Of a stretch of DNA of 64,000 bases, positions 54,540 to 62,357 are shown piece after piece; positions within the stretch are counted from its first letter, which is position 1, and every line of letters begins with the position of its first letter. Made by a program: the position numbers and the translations under genes. The DNA comes from Sporolactobacillus sp. Y61. Lineage in GTDB: Bacteria; Bacillota; Bacilli; Bacillales; Sporolactobacillaceae. The notes below the pieces were generated by a model that was given only the letters and a program-made list of their open reading frames with translations, searched no databases and was not told the DNA's origin. The stretch is from contig NZ_CP159510.1 of the NCBI RefSeq assembly GCF_040529185.1, positions 2,976,001-3,040,000 of the forward strand, written 5' to 3'.

Positions 54540-56933
54540 TTATTCTTTACATGTTACGCGGATCTTCGAGACATCTGTTCCCACAGTAAATGAAGTGTTA
54601 CCGTTATTCGTCACAAAGGGTACAGGAACGCCGTCCGCCAGAATCTTTTCAGGTGCGGTCTGATTCAGGATCAATGTGATGGACTGATAAGACGGATCAT
54701 ATTCCGAATGCGCTAAAGTCTGTTTAATGGATACGCCCCTGCCATCATGACTGACTTCCCATGTATAGAGATTATATACCCCTTTCCGGTAGTCGAAGCT
54801 TTCCCCGTCATCCTGATAATGGGTATAGGTGGCAGCTGATCCTTTATCCGGAAGATAGATATCCAGAGTGAGCCGGTCTATCTTCTTTTCACCGATATAA
54901 TTTTGTACCGGGTAAAGCGGGATAAAGCTTCCTGCTTTGATGTAAATCGGACAGATGTCGAGCGGTGTTTCTCTGGTGATGTACTGTCCACCATCATATT
55001 TCTCCTTCGTCCAGTAATCGATCCAGCTGTCCCCTTCCGGAAGGTAAACGAGGCGTGCCTTTGCTCCCTGTTCAACAACAGGTGCAATAAGGAGAGATTC
55101 TCCGCACAGAAATTCATCATTGATCTCATAAGTCTTCGGATCATTCTGATAGTGCAGCAGGAGCGGCCGGATCACAGGAAGTCCGGTTGATTCTTCGTCG
55201 TGCAGAATGTCATACAGATACGGAATCAGCTGATACCTCAGTTTAATGTATTTTCTGTTGATCGCTTCCGTCTGTTCATCAAACGCCCAGGGTTCCTGGT
55301 CACGCGTGAAAATGCTGGAGTGGTTACGAAACAGCGGCGTGAACGCACCAACCTGAACCCAGCGAGAGAGTAGTTCAGCCGAGCAGTCCCATCCGAATCC
55401 GCCGACATCGGTCCCGCAGAAAGCAATACCGCTCAGGCCGAGATTCATCAGCATCGGAAGAGACATCCTCAGGTGTTCCCACATACTCTGATTGTCACCT
55501 GTCCAGACGGTTGCATATTTCTGCGTTCCTGCGTAACAGGCACGGGTGATAACAAAGGGGCGTTTGCCTGTCGCCTTTTTCAGTCCCTCGTAGGTCGCCT
55601 GAGACATATAATGACCATAGACATTGTGAATTTCGCGGTGATCCGTTTCGACTCCATCGTGATGAAAAACGACATCGTCCGGCAAAGGTCCTTTAAAACT
55701 GGCCGGCTCATTCATGTCATTCCAGATACCCGCTACCCCTGTATCCGTCATGATTTTCTGATTGGCTGCCCACCAGTCTCTCACTTTCTGATTTGAAAAA
55801 TCAGGATAGAGCGCATCACCGGGCCAGACGCGGTTGACATAAGGGATCCCATCTTTGTCCGTCGCAAAGTATCCATTTTTCATTCCTTCATCGTAAACCG
55901 TGTATCCCCTGTCCTTTTTTACGCCCGGATCAATGATCGTCACGACTTTGTAGCCTTGCGCTTTCAGCTCTGCCAGCGTTTTCGCCGGATCTTCAAATTT
56001 CTTCTTATCCCATGTGAACACACGGTACCCGTCCATGTAATCGATATCAAGATGCAGAACATCACATGGAATATCCTTTTTGCGAAAGGTATCGGCAATC
56101 TCCCGCAGCCTGCCCTCCGGTGTATAAGCCCAGCGGCTCTGCTGATAACCGAGCGTCCACATCTGCGGGAGAGGCGTCGTTCCGGTCAGAAACGTATAGT
56201 TACCGACTACCTTTTTGACAGACGGTCCAAAAATAAAGTAATAATTCAGATCACCGTCTACAGCACCAAAAGAATAATAGTCACTGTTTTCCTTACCAAG
56301 ATCGAAGACCGTCTCATAGGTGTTATCGAAAAAATAACCGAATGCCTGTTTATCTTTTAAGGTGATGAAAAAGGGGATTGATTTGTACATTTTTTCAAAA
56401 CGTTCCACGTGCGGACTGGCGTCGTCGGTATTCCACATCCTGTAATGGTACCCTTTTTTATTCAGAGGGCCTGTTTTTTCGCCGAATCCATAAAAGTATG
56501 TGTTCTTCTCCAGTTGCTTCTTCACGCTAATTTTAAACCTGTCCGACTCTTTTTCCAGTTTGTGCCCTTCTTCAGCCGCAAGTTCCAGTCCCGCTCCGGA
56601 TCCCCGACGAATAAAAGCCGTACCCTGACCCCGGTAATCGGCACTGAGCAGGTGGCCCTCCAGATCGTAAATATCCACCTTGAAAGTATCCGAGATCTGA
56701 ACAATAAGCGTCTCTGTCTGAAGGACTACCCTGCCGTCCTCCTGCCTGACCGTAAAAACTCCGGGATGTGGATGAAGATCTTCAATCGCCTTTGAAGGCC
56801 GTTGTTCTGCAGCAAACGGTGCAAAAAATCGAATAATTGATGGCGTGATGACCTCGATGCTTACTGTTTTATCTTCAAATTCGATATCAATGGTACTGCC
56901 TTTTTGCTTAAATGCCTGTAATTTTCCAAACAT
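54540..56933 (-). CDS. Alpha-glucosidase of glycoside hydrolase family 31
   Basis: A 797-residue enzyme. The catalytic nucleophile Asp is in GIWNDMNEPASF and the acid/base Asp in VWTGDNQSMWEHLRMS. PCDVLHLDIDYMDGYRVFTW precedes them in the (beta/alpha)8 barrel. An N-terminal beta domain and C-terminal domain complete the normal length. There is no signal peptide, so it hydrolyses imported alpha-glucosides (maltose or isomaltose type) in the cytoplasm. I start at ATG 56933, right after GGAGGGATCC; the frame continues upstream without a ribosome site. The palindrome at 56956-56969 suggests LacI-family control. Confidence 0.93.
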   Translation of the reverse strand: MFGKLQAFKQKGSTIDIEFEDKTVSIEVITPSIIRFFAPFAAEQRPSKAIEDLHPHPGVFTVRQEDGRVVLQTETLIVQISDTFKVDIYDLEGHLLSADYRGQGTAFIRRGSGAGLELAAEEGHKLEKESDRFKISVKKQLEKNTYFYGFGEKTGPLNKKGYHYRMWNTDDASPHVERFEKMYKSIPFFITLKDKQAFGYFFDNTYETVFDLGKENSDYYSFGAVDGDLNYYFIFGPSVKKVVGNYTFLTGTTPLPQMWTLGYQQSRWAYTPEGRLREIADTFRKKDIPCDVLHLDIDYMDGYRVFTWDKKKFEDPAKTLAELKAQGYKVVTIIDPGVKKDRGYTVYDEGMKNGYFATDKDGIPYVNRVWPGDALYPDFSNQKVRDWWAANQKIMTDTGVAGIWNDMNEPASFKGPLPDDVVFHHDGVETDHREIHNVYGHYMSQATYEGLKKATGKRPFVITRACYAGTQKYATVWTGDNQSMWEHLRMSLPMLMNLGLSGIAFCGTDVGGFGWDCSAELLSRWVQVGAFTPLFRNHSSIFTRDQEPWAFDEQTEAINRKYIKLRYQLIPYLYDILHDEESTGLPVIRPLLLHYQNDPKTYEINDEFLCGESLLIAPVVEQGAKARLVYLPEGDSWIDYWTKEKYDGGQYITRETPLDICPIYIKAGSFIPLYPVQNYIGEKKIDRLTLDIYLPDKGSAATYTHYQDDGESFDYRKGVYNLYTWEVSHDGRGVSIKQTLAHSEYDPSYQSITLILNQTAPEKILADGVPVPFVTNNGNTSFTVGTDVSKIRVTCKE

Positions 56934-56955
56934 CCGGATCCCTCCATCCTTGAAT

Positions 56956-56969
56956 AGTAAACGTTTACT
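56956..56969 (-). promoter_or_regulatory. LacI/CcpA-type operator before the GH31 gene
   Basis: AGTAAACGTTTACT is a perfect 14-bp palindrome with a central CG, the hallmark of LacI/GalR-family operators. It is 23 bases before the start codon. A weaker cre-like AATGAAAGCGATTTATT lies just upstream (about 56974-56990). No LacI-family gene lies in the window. Confidence 0.65.
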
Positions 56970-57032
56970 CAATAAATCGCTTTCATTAGCATGATAGCAC
57001 AGCACCCAATCAGTGACAACAAACGGATAAGA

Positions 57033-57076
57033 GAAAAATCAGGACCTGATACCGATCATTGATATCAGGACCTGAT
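57033..57076 (-). terminator. Terminator of the PTS IICBA gene
   Basis: ATCAGGACCTGATA and its complement (14-bp perfect arms, 11-base loop) are followed by TTTTTC on the minus strand, about 38 bases after the stop. Confidence 0.88.
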
Positions 57077-57113
57077 TGATGACGACGATTAAATTGGAGA
57101 CCGAGAGGATCAG

Positions 57114-59036
57114 TTATTTCCGGCGTGCCTGATAGAGCTGGGTTTTTCCGGCAATAGCTCTGTCCGGCTTTTTCCATTCAATGGTGAATGCGTGATCCAT
57201 ACTGTTGGTCACGACCATGATGCTCAGATCAGATTTTGCCTGACTGCGGATGATGTCCAGATCCCCTTTAATGATTCTCTGTCCGACAGAAACATGATCG
57301 CCTGCCTTTACAAATGTCTGAAACCCTTCACCCTTAAGGTTCACGGTATCAATCCCGATGTGAACAAGAATTTCTTCTCCAAGTCGTGTCCGTATACCAA
57401 AAGCATGTTTTGTTTCAGCTAATTGAACCAGCTCTCCCTCTGCCGGTGCAACAAAAATACCCTCTTCAGGTCGGATGGCGATCCCTTGCCCCATCATGCC
57501 CTGTGAGAAAACTGGGTCCGGCACGTCAGTTAAAGGTACGAGTTCACCTGTTGCAGGGGCAAAGACCCGCTCCGTCCCGTTTTCAGGATGACTTTTCCCG
57601 CCCTCTTTCGAATGGGCAGGATTCGATGGACGGCCAATCATCTTTTTCAATGCATCCGCAACAAATTCCACCTCAGTCCCGATGATAATCTGGAGATTTC
57701 TTTTATCAATTCTGAAGACACCACGCACTCCTGTACGTTTTATCGACTGTTCATCAACCTGCGAGGTATCGTTCAGTTTCAGTCTCAGACGGGTAGTACA
57801 GTAATCAATCTGATCAAGATTACGGTCCCCGCCAATGCCGTCAAAGATTTTTTCAGCCATAAATTGGTATTTGTCCTGAACCGTGTTTCTTTTTGAATCA
57901 ATCTCTGCCTGATCACTAACCGTACCTGGGCCTGAAAAAGCGAATAAACTTTCATCTCCACGACCGGGCGTTTTAATATCAAATTTTTTAATTGCCCAAT
58001 AGAAAATAACAAAATAGATAAGGAAGAAGACCAGCCCGATGGGAATCAGCTCCCAGGCTCTTGTCCCCTGGGTAAAATTCAGCATGAAGTCGATTGCTCC
58101 GGCGCTGAAACTGAAACCCAGCTTAATTCCGAGCAGATTGGTGATCAGGCCGGATAAACCGGCGAGCAGAGCATGAACCACATACAGAGGATAGGCGAGA
58201 AACATGAATGAAAATTCGATGGGTTCGGTTATCCCGGTCAAAAACGCCGTCAGCGCAACGGAAAGCATCATGCCAAAAGTCTCTTTCCGTCTGTCTTTTT
58301 TCGCGGTCAGAACCATTGCCAGTGCAGCACCGGGAAGCCCGAACATCATGATCGGAAAGAAGCCGACCTGGTACGTTCCGGCACTTGGGTCACCCGCGAA
58401 AAAGCGGTTAATGTCCCCCGTCGCTTCATGGAACGTTCCGAAACCAAACCACAGATAAGTATTCAGAACATGATGCAGACCGGTTGGGATCAACATGCGG
58501 TTGGCAAATCCAAAAACAGCTGCACCAAGTGCACCCGCTGAGGTAATCCAGCCATTCACGCTATCCAGGATGTTCTGAATGTAAGGCCAGATCAGACCGA
58601 AAAGCAGGACGAGCAGGATCGCAGCCACTGCATTAACCAGAATAGCCACATGCCTCCCATTGAAATAGGGGTTTCCTGTAAATTTATCATATAATCGGTT
58701 GTAAAGGATCGGCGTAAATAATCCGGCGATGAATCCGGCAAAGACGCCCATGTTAATCGTTTTATCCACACCTGTCGCGCCAAAATTCAGGATGAAATAC
58801 ACAATGGCTCCGCTGATTGCGGCAGATCCGCTTCCATCCTTAGACAGACCTATGGCAATGCCCATCGCAAACAGTAAAGCCAGGTAACTGAACAGGGCAT
58901 TCCCTCCGGCGTTGATAAACGGAATATTCCAGACATCACCTGCGCCCAGCCTGTTCAGAAGACCGGCCGCAGGAAGAACTGCGATCGGCAGCATTAATGA
59001 TTTACCTAATCGTTGCAGACTACCCAAACCTCTCAT
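57114..59036 (-). CDS. nagE: PTS EIICBA of the glucose superfamily, N-acetylglucosamine type
   Basis: A 640-residue three-domain transporter. EIIC (about 1-370) has PIAVLPAAGLLNRLG, LIPTGLHHVLNTYLWF and INRFFAGDPSAG, which favour GlcNAc over glucose specificity. EIIB (about 395-470) holds the phospho-Cys in DYCTTRLRL. EIIA (about 495-640) has the active His in ILVHIGIDTVNLKG. It is followed by a terminator and then the GH31 gene under its own operator. It begins 16 bases after a truncated EIIC-like gene. GlcNAc uptake would join the MurNAc pathway at GlcNAc-6-phosphate. Maltose-type specificity is the main alternative. Confidence 0.88.
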   Translation of the reverse strand: MRGLGSLQRLGKSLMLPIAVLPAAGLLNRLGAGDVWNIPFINAGGNALFSYLALLFAMGIAIGLSKDGSGSAAISGAIVYFILNFGATGVDKTINMGVFAGFIAGLFTPILYNRLYDKFTGNPYFNGRHVAILVNAVAAILLVLLFGLIWPYIQNILDSVNGWITSAGALGAAVFGFANRMLIPTGLHHVLNTYLWFGFGTFHEATGDINRFFAGDPSAGTYQVGFFPIMMFGLPGAALAMVLTAKKDRRKETFGMMLSVALTAFLTGITEPIEFSFMFLAYPLYVVHALLAGLSGLITNLLGIKLGFSFSAGAIDFMLNFTQGTRAWELIPIGLVFFLIYFVIFYWAIKKFDIKTPGRGDESLFAFSGPGTVSDQAEIDSKRNTVQDKYQFMAEKIFDGIGGDRNLDQIDYCTTRLRLKLNDTSQVDEQSIKRTGVRGVFRIDKRNLQIIIGTEVEFVADALKKMIGRPSNPAHSKEGGKSHPENGTERVFAPATGELVPLTDVPDPVFSQGMMGQGIAIRPEEGIFVAPAEGELVQLAETKHAFGIRTRLGEEILVHIGIDTVNLKGEGFQTFVKAGDHVSVGQRIIKGDLDIIRSQAKSDLSIMVVTNSMDHAFTIEWKKPDRAIAGKTQLYQARRK

Positions 59037-59052
59037 GGCTTTTCCCCCCTTT

Positions 59053-59568
59053 TTAGTTCATATGTGCCAGGACAATCTGTGCGACAAACGCCCCTAGAAA
59101 AAGGGCATAGACACTCGTGATAATCGGAACAAAACGTCTTCCTCCGAAAAAGGCGAGCCATTCAGGCAGGTGAATGTTATAAAACTTGTTATATAGCCAG
59201 CCGGCAGTGATTCCGGTAATACAGGCACAGAGGAAGAAGAAGCTGAGAGTCGAAGCTGTCGATCCCCCAATCTGAATCGGTGTGATCATGTTAAAAACGA
59301 GTTTTGACTGAATGATAGAGGTCAGAGAAGCGCAGAAAACCAGATAGCCGACACAGCCGGCAAGTGCTGAAGCACCGCTGTTATCACGGGAAATACCTGC
59401 AGCAAGGCCGACAGATAAGGTAAACGGAAGAAAGAAACCGAATGTGTCCGCCACACCTTTGAATCCCCCGAAACCGGTCAATGCAAGTAATTGGAAGAAG
59501 GCGTAAATGATAACGGCAAGTGCAGGATAGACCAAACCGGCAGCGATGCGTTTATAAATCTTCTTCAT
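59053..59568 (-). CDS. Half-length PTS EIIC-like membrane protein
   Basis: A 171-residue membrane protein matching only the N-terminal half of a glucose-superfamily EIIC: LAAGISRDNSGASALAGCVG near residue 55 and GWLYNKFYNIHLPEWLAFFG near residue 125. It then ends LFLGAFVAQIVLAHMN. The substrate-binding second half is missing. The start ATG 59568 has a good GGAGGGAA site and the frame is clean, so it is expressed or only recently truncated. It stands directly before the full IICBA, in the same direction. It may be a remnant that lost its end by deletion, or an accessory half-transporter. Confidence 0.75.
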   Translation of the reverse strand: MKKIYKRIAAGLVYPALAVIIYAFFQLLALTGFGGFKGVADTFGFFLPFTLSVGLAAGISRDNSGASALAGCVGYLVFCASLTSIIQSKLVFNMITPIQIGGSTASTLSFFFLCACITGITAGWLYNKFYNIHLPEWLAFFGGRRFVPIITSVYALFLGAFVAQIVLAHMN

Positions 59569-59877
59569 TTTTACATTCCCTCCTGATGACTATTTTTAAT
59601 AATATGAACCTCTGTCTCCTTTCCTGTAACTTTATCTGACAGCTCTGTTTGAAAAATGATAAATCAATTCTATTTTATACCAAAAAAAGAAGGCAGGACG
59701 GAAAATCAGACAATCCGTTTCATATATTGTCATTTTTATTAACAGGCGAAAGAATGCCACACAGTGATGTGAGAAGTACACTGATGTACACACAAAAAGG
59801 GCTGACCGGGGCCGGGGTAAATGCTTTTTCTGCGCACAGGCCGTGTTGGGGGGCAGGATGAGCCTGCACCATCGATT
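59569..59877 (-). other. Upstream region of the PTS operon
   Basis: A 300-base interval with no gene. A likely -10 TATAAAAT lies near 59671-59682 on the minus strand; the -35 is weak. I see no GlcT-type leader terminator. The GC-rich segment 59795-59860 has no recognised structure. Confidence 0.4.
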
Positions 59878-60432
59878 GGCTGATATATTCTGAGATTGGC
59901 TGAATTAGCCGAGATTCGGCTGATATACCCTTAAGACGGCTGAATTAGCTGAGATTCGGCTGATATACCCTTAAGACGGCTGAATTAGCTGAGATTCGGC
60001 TGATATACTCTGAAACCGGCTGAAATAACTGAGATTCGGCTGATTTATTCTGAAACCGGCTGAAAAGCCGAGATTCCCCTGATTTATTCTGAGATTGGCT
60101 GAATTAGCTGAGATTCGGCTGATATATTTTGAAACCGGCTGAAAAGCTGAGATTCGGCTGATATACTCTGAAACCGGCTGAATTAGCCGAGATTCGGCTG
60201 ATATATTCTGAAACCGGCTGAATTAGCCGAGATGCGGCTGATATATCCTGAAACCGGCTGAATTAGCCGAGATGCGGCTGATATATCCTGAAACCGGCTG
60301 AAAAGCCGAGATTCCCCTGATTTATTCTGAAACCGGCTGAATTAGCTGAGATTCGGCTGATTTATTCTGAAACCGGCTGAATTAGCTGAGATTCGGCTGA
60401 TATATTCTGAAACCGGCTGAAATAGCCGGTTC
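59878..60432. repeat. Tandem array of about 14 copies of a 40-bp two-part repeat
   Basis: The unit is GGCTGATATATTCTGAAACC followed by GGCTGAATTAGCCGAGATTC. Both 20-base halves start GGCTGA, so this hexamer recurs about every 20 bp, close to two helical turns. I count 14 units between 59878 and 60432; several are 39 bases long because of a one-base shortening in the second half. Units 2 and 3 are identical, units 10 and 11 nearly so, and two units begin CCCTGA instead. The second half can fold as CGGCT, GAATT, AGCCG. Frame stops (TGA in every half) exclude a protein repeat. It lies between the fadE terminator and the PTS promoter region. Confidence 0.95.
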
Positions 60433-60440
60433 GCTGCCAC

Positions 60441-60481
60441 AGGGAAAACGCACATTCCATTTCAGAATGTGCGTTTTCCCT
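60441..60481 (-). terminator. Stem-loop terminator after fadE
   Basis: AGGGAAAACGCACATTC and its exact complement (17-bp arms) enclose a 7-base loop, 18 bases after the fadE stop. The T-tract lies within the arm (GTTTTCCC), so it may act more as a 3' stabiliser than a strong terminator. Confidence 0.7.
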
Positions 60482-60499
60482 GAACTACAGTGGCGCCTG

Positions 60500-62278
60500 T
60501 CAGGTGAGATACTTTCCTGCTTCTGCGACGCGTTGACCAATCTGCATTTTCAGTTTTAATGAGTCAATCGGCAGCTGCACAGCCACCTCGTCCAGAGTGA
60601 TCAGCCGCCCGGTCAGCGTTTCCCCTTTTTCGAGATAGGCCAGTACTTTTTTAGCCAGAGATGTGACTTTTTCAAAACATTCATGAACATACACCTTCAT
60701 CATGTCGCCTGTAAGCACATCCGGCCGTCTGTCTTCTTTTCCCTGTATTTGCATGGACCGGATCAGGACCGATTCCATCGTATAGACAGCGATCATCATG
60801 TCACTAAAGTATTTTATCAGCAACTGTTCCTGCTGCAGTTGCTGGTCGAACTTACGGGTTGCAAGTCCGAGGACATACAGCAAGATCTTTTTCGAGGCGG
60901 CAACGAGATATTCCTCTGTGCCGGATGCTCCGGGCGCCGGTTTTTTCCGGATGAGTGCTTCGATATCGGATTCGAGTGTGCCCAGCATGCGAAGCAGCGG
61001 TAATTCTCCTTTTGCGGCCTTTTTCAGAAGTGTGCTGCTGATGACCAGCCGGTTGATTTCGTTTGTCCCTTCAAAAATCCGGTTGATGCGGGAATCACGA
61101 TAGATTCGTTCAATTTTATATTCGGAAATGAAACCATAGCCGCCATGGATCTGAACCCCTTCGTCAGCTACAAAATCCAGGGTTTCCGAACCCAAAACCT
61201 TGTTGATTGAACATTCGATAGCGTATTCAGCAATGCCGCTTGCAGACCGTTTCCCCGAGTCCGGACTATTGTAGTCAAGCGTTGCGAGGGATTGATCGAT
61301 TAGCCCGGCTGTGCGATAAATTACACTTTCCAGCGCATAGGTCCGAATGTTCATGTCTGCCAGTTTTTCCCGGATCAGAGGAAAACTGGCGATCGGTCTG
61401 CCGAACTGTTCCCGTTCATTTGCGAACTTTGTGGAGAGCACGATGGCTTCTTTTGCTGAGCCAAGCGCGAGCGTGGCGAGCTTGAAGCGGCCGATATTCA
61501 AAATGTTAAATGCAATCACATGCCCCCGTCCGGCCTCACCAAGCAGATTCCCGGCAGGTACTCGGACATCTTCGAGGATGACCGGACGAGTCGACGAACC
61601 CTTGATACCCATTTTCTTTTCTTCAGGTCCGAGACTGACCCCGTCCCAGTTCCGTTCAACAATAAACGCTGAAAAACCCTTCCCGTCAATTCTGGCATAA
61701 ACAATGAAGATATCGGCGAATCCGGCATTCGTGATAAATTGCTTTTCTCCGTTCAGCACGTAGTATTTTCCATCATCCGACAGTCGCGCGGTCGTCTTCG
61801 CGCTGAGTGCGTCCGACCCGGACGAGGGTTCAGTCAGGCAGTAGGCAGCGATTTTCGTGCCTGCCGCAAGTTCAGGCAGATATTTTTTCTTCTGATCCGG
61901 ACTGCCGAAAAACACAATGGGCAGCGTGCCGATCCCGGTATGGACCGATGCCGACAGGGCAAAAGATGAAGCTTTTGCCAGTGATTCATTAATCAGGGTC
62001 GCACTGACTTTATCCAGGCCAAGCCCTCCGAACGCTTCCGGCACATCGGCGCTGAGCAGTCCGAGTGATCCGGCCTCTTTCAGTAAACGAAGCGTCAGTT
62101 CATAGTCCAGTCCCTCAATTTTCTGATCGTGCGGCACAACCGATTTTTCAATAAACTGCCGTGTGGTCTCTGCCATCATCATCTGTTCTTCCGTGAAGCC
62201 TTCCGGTGTCACAGCACCGCCGGGTGATTCGGTAAACAAAAAGGCCGCACCAAAAGCTCCCTTTCTTTTTAGAGTCAT
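60500..62278 (-). CDS. fadE: Acyl-CoA dehydrogenase, FadE type
   Basis: A 592-residue flavoenzyme, long-form like B. subtilis FadE. The N-terminal helical part is followed by AYCLTEPSSGSDALSAKTTA (flavin loop) and the second signature GYGFISEYKIERIYRDSRIN with the conserved RD pair. The catalytic Glu is probably in FEGTNEINRLV. A C-terminal helical extension of about 170 residues is typical of this branch. It catalyses the first step of fatty-acid beta-oxidation. I start at ATG 62278 (MTLKRKGAFG), with AGGGAAGAGG upstream; the longer frame to 62431 overlaps fadF. Confidence 0.93.
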   Translation of the reverse strand: MTLKRKGAFGAAFLFTESPGGAVTPEGFTEEQMMMAETTRQFIEKSVVPHDQKIEGLDYELTLRLLKEAGSLGLLSADVPEAFGGLGLDKVSATLINESLAKASSFALSASVHTGIGTLPIVFFGSPDQKKKYLPELAAGTKIAAYCLTEPSSGSDALSAKTTARLSDDGKYYVLNGEKQFITNAGFADIFIVYARIDGKGFSAFIVERNWDGVSLGPEEKKMGIKGSSTRPVILEDVRVPAGNLLGEAGRGHVIAFNILNIGRFKLATLALGSAKEAIVLSTKFANEREQFGRPIASFPLIREKLADMNIRTYALESVIYRTAGLIDQSLATLDYNSPDSGKRSASGIAEYAIECSINKVLGSETLDFVADEGVQIHGGYGFISEYKIERIYRDSRINRIFEGTNEINRLVISSTLLKKAAKGELPLLRMLGTLESDIEALIRKKPAPGASGTEEYLVAASKKILLYVLGLATRKFDQQLQQEQLLIKYFSDMMIAVYTMESVLIRSMQIQGKEDRRPDVLTGDMMKVYVHECFEKVTSLAKKVLAYLEKGETLTGRLITLDEVAVQLPIDSLKLKMQIGQRVAEAGKYLT

Positions 62279-62357
62279 GTTCCTCTTCCCTTCTGAAATG
62301 GTCTTAAACCGTGCTGCATGTCTGCCGGGCAGCAGGGCTTCTGCGGGTCTTCCGATA

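Noticed and set aside
59878..60432. CRISPR array
   Set aside because: The units are contiguous near-identical repeats with no unique spacers, and no cas genes are nearby.
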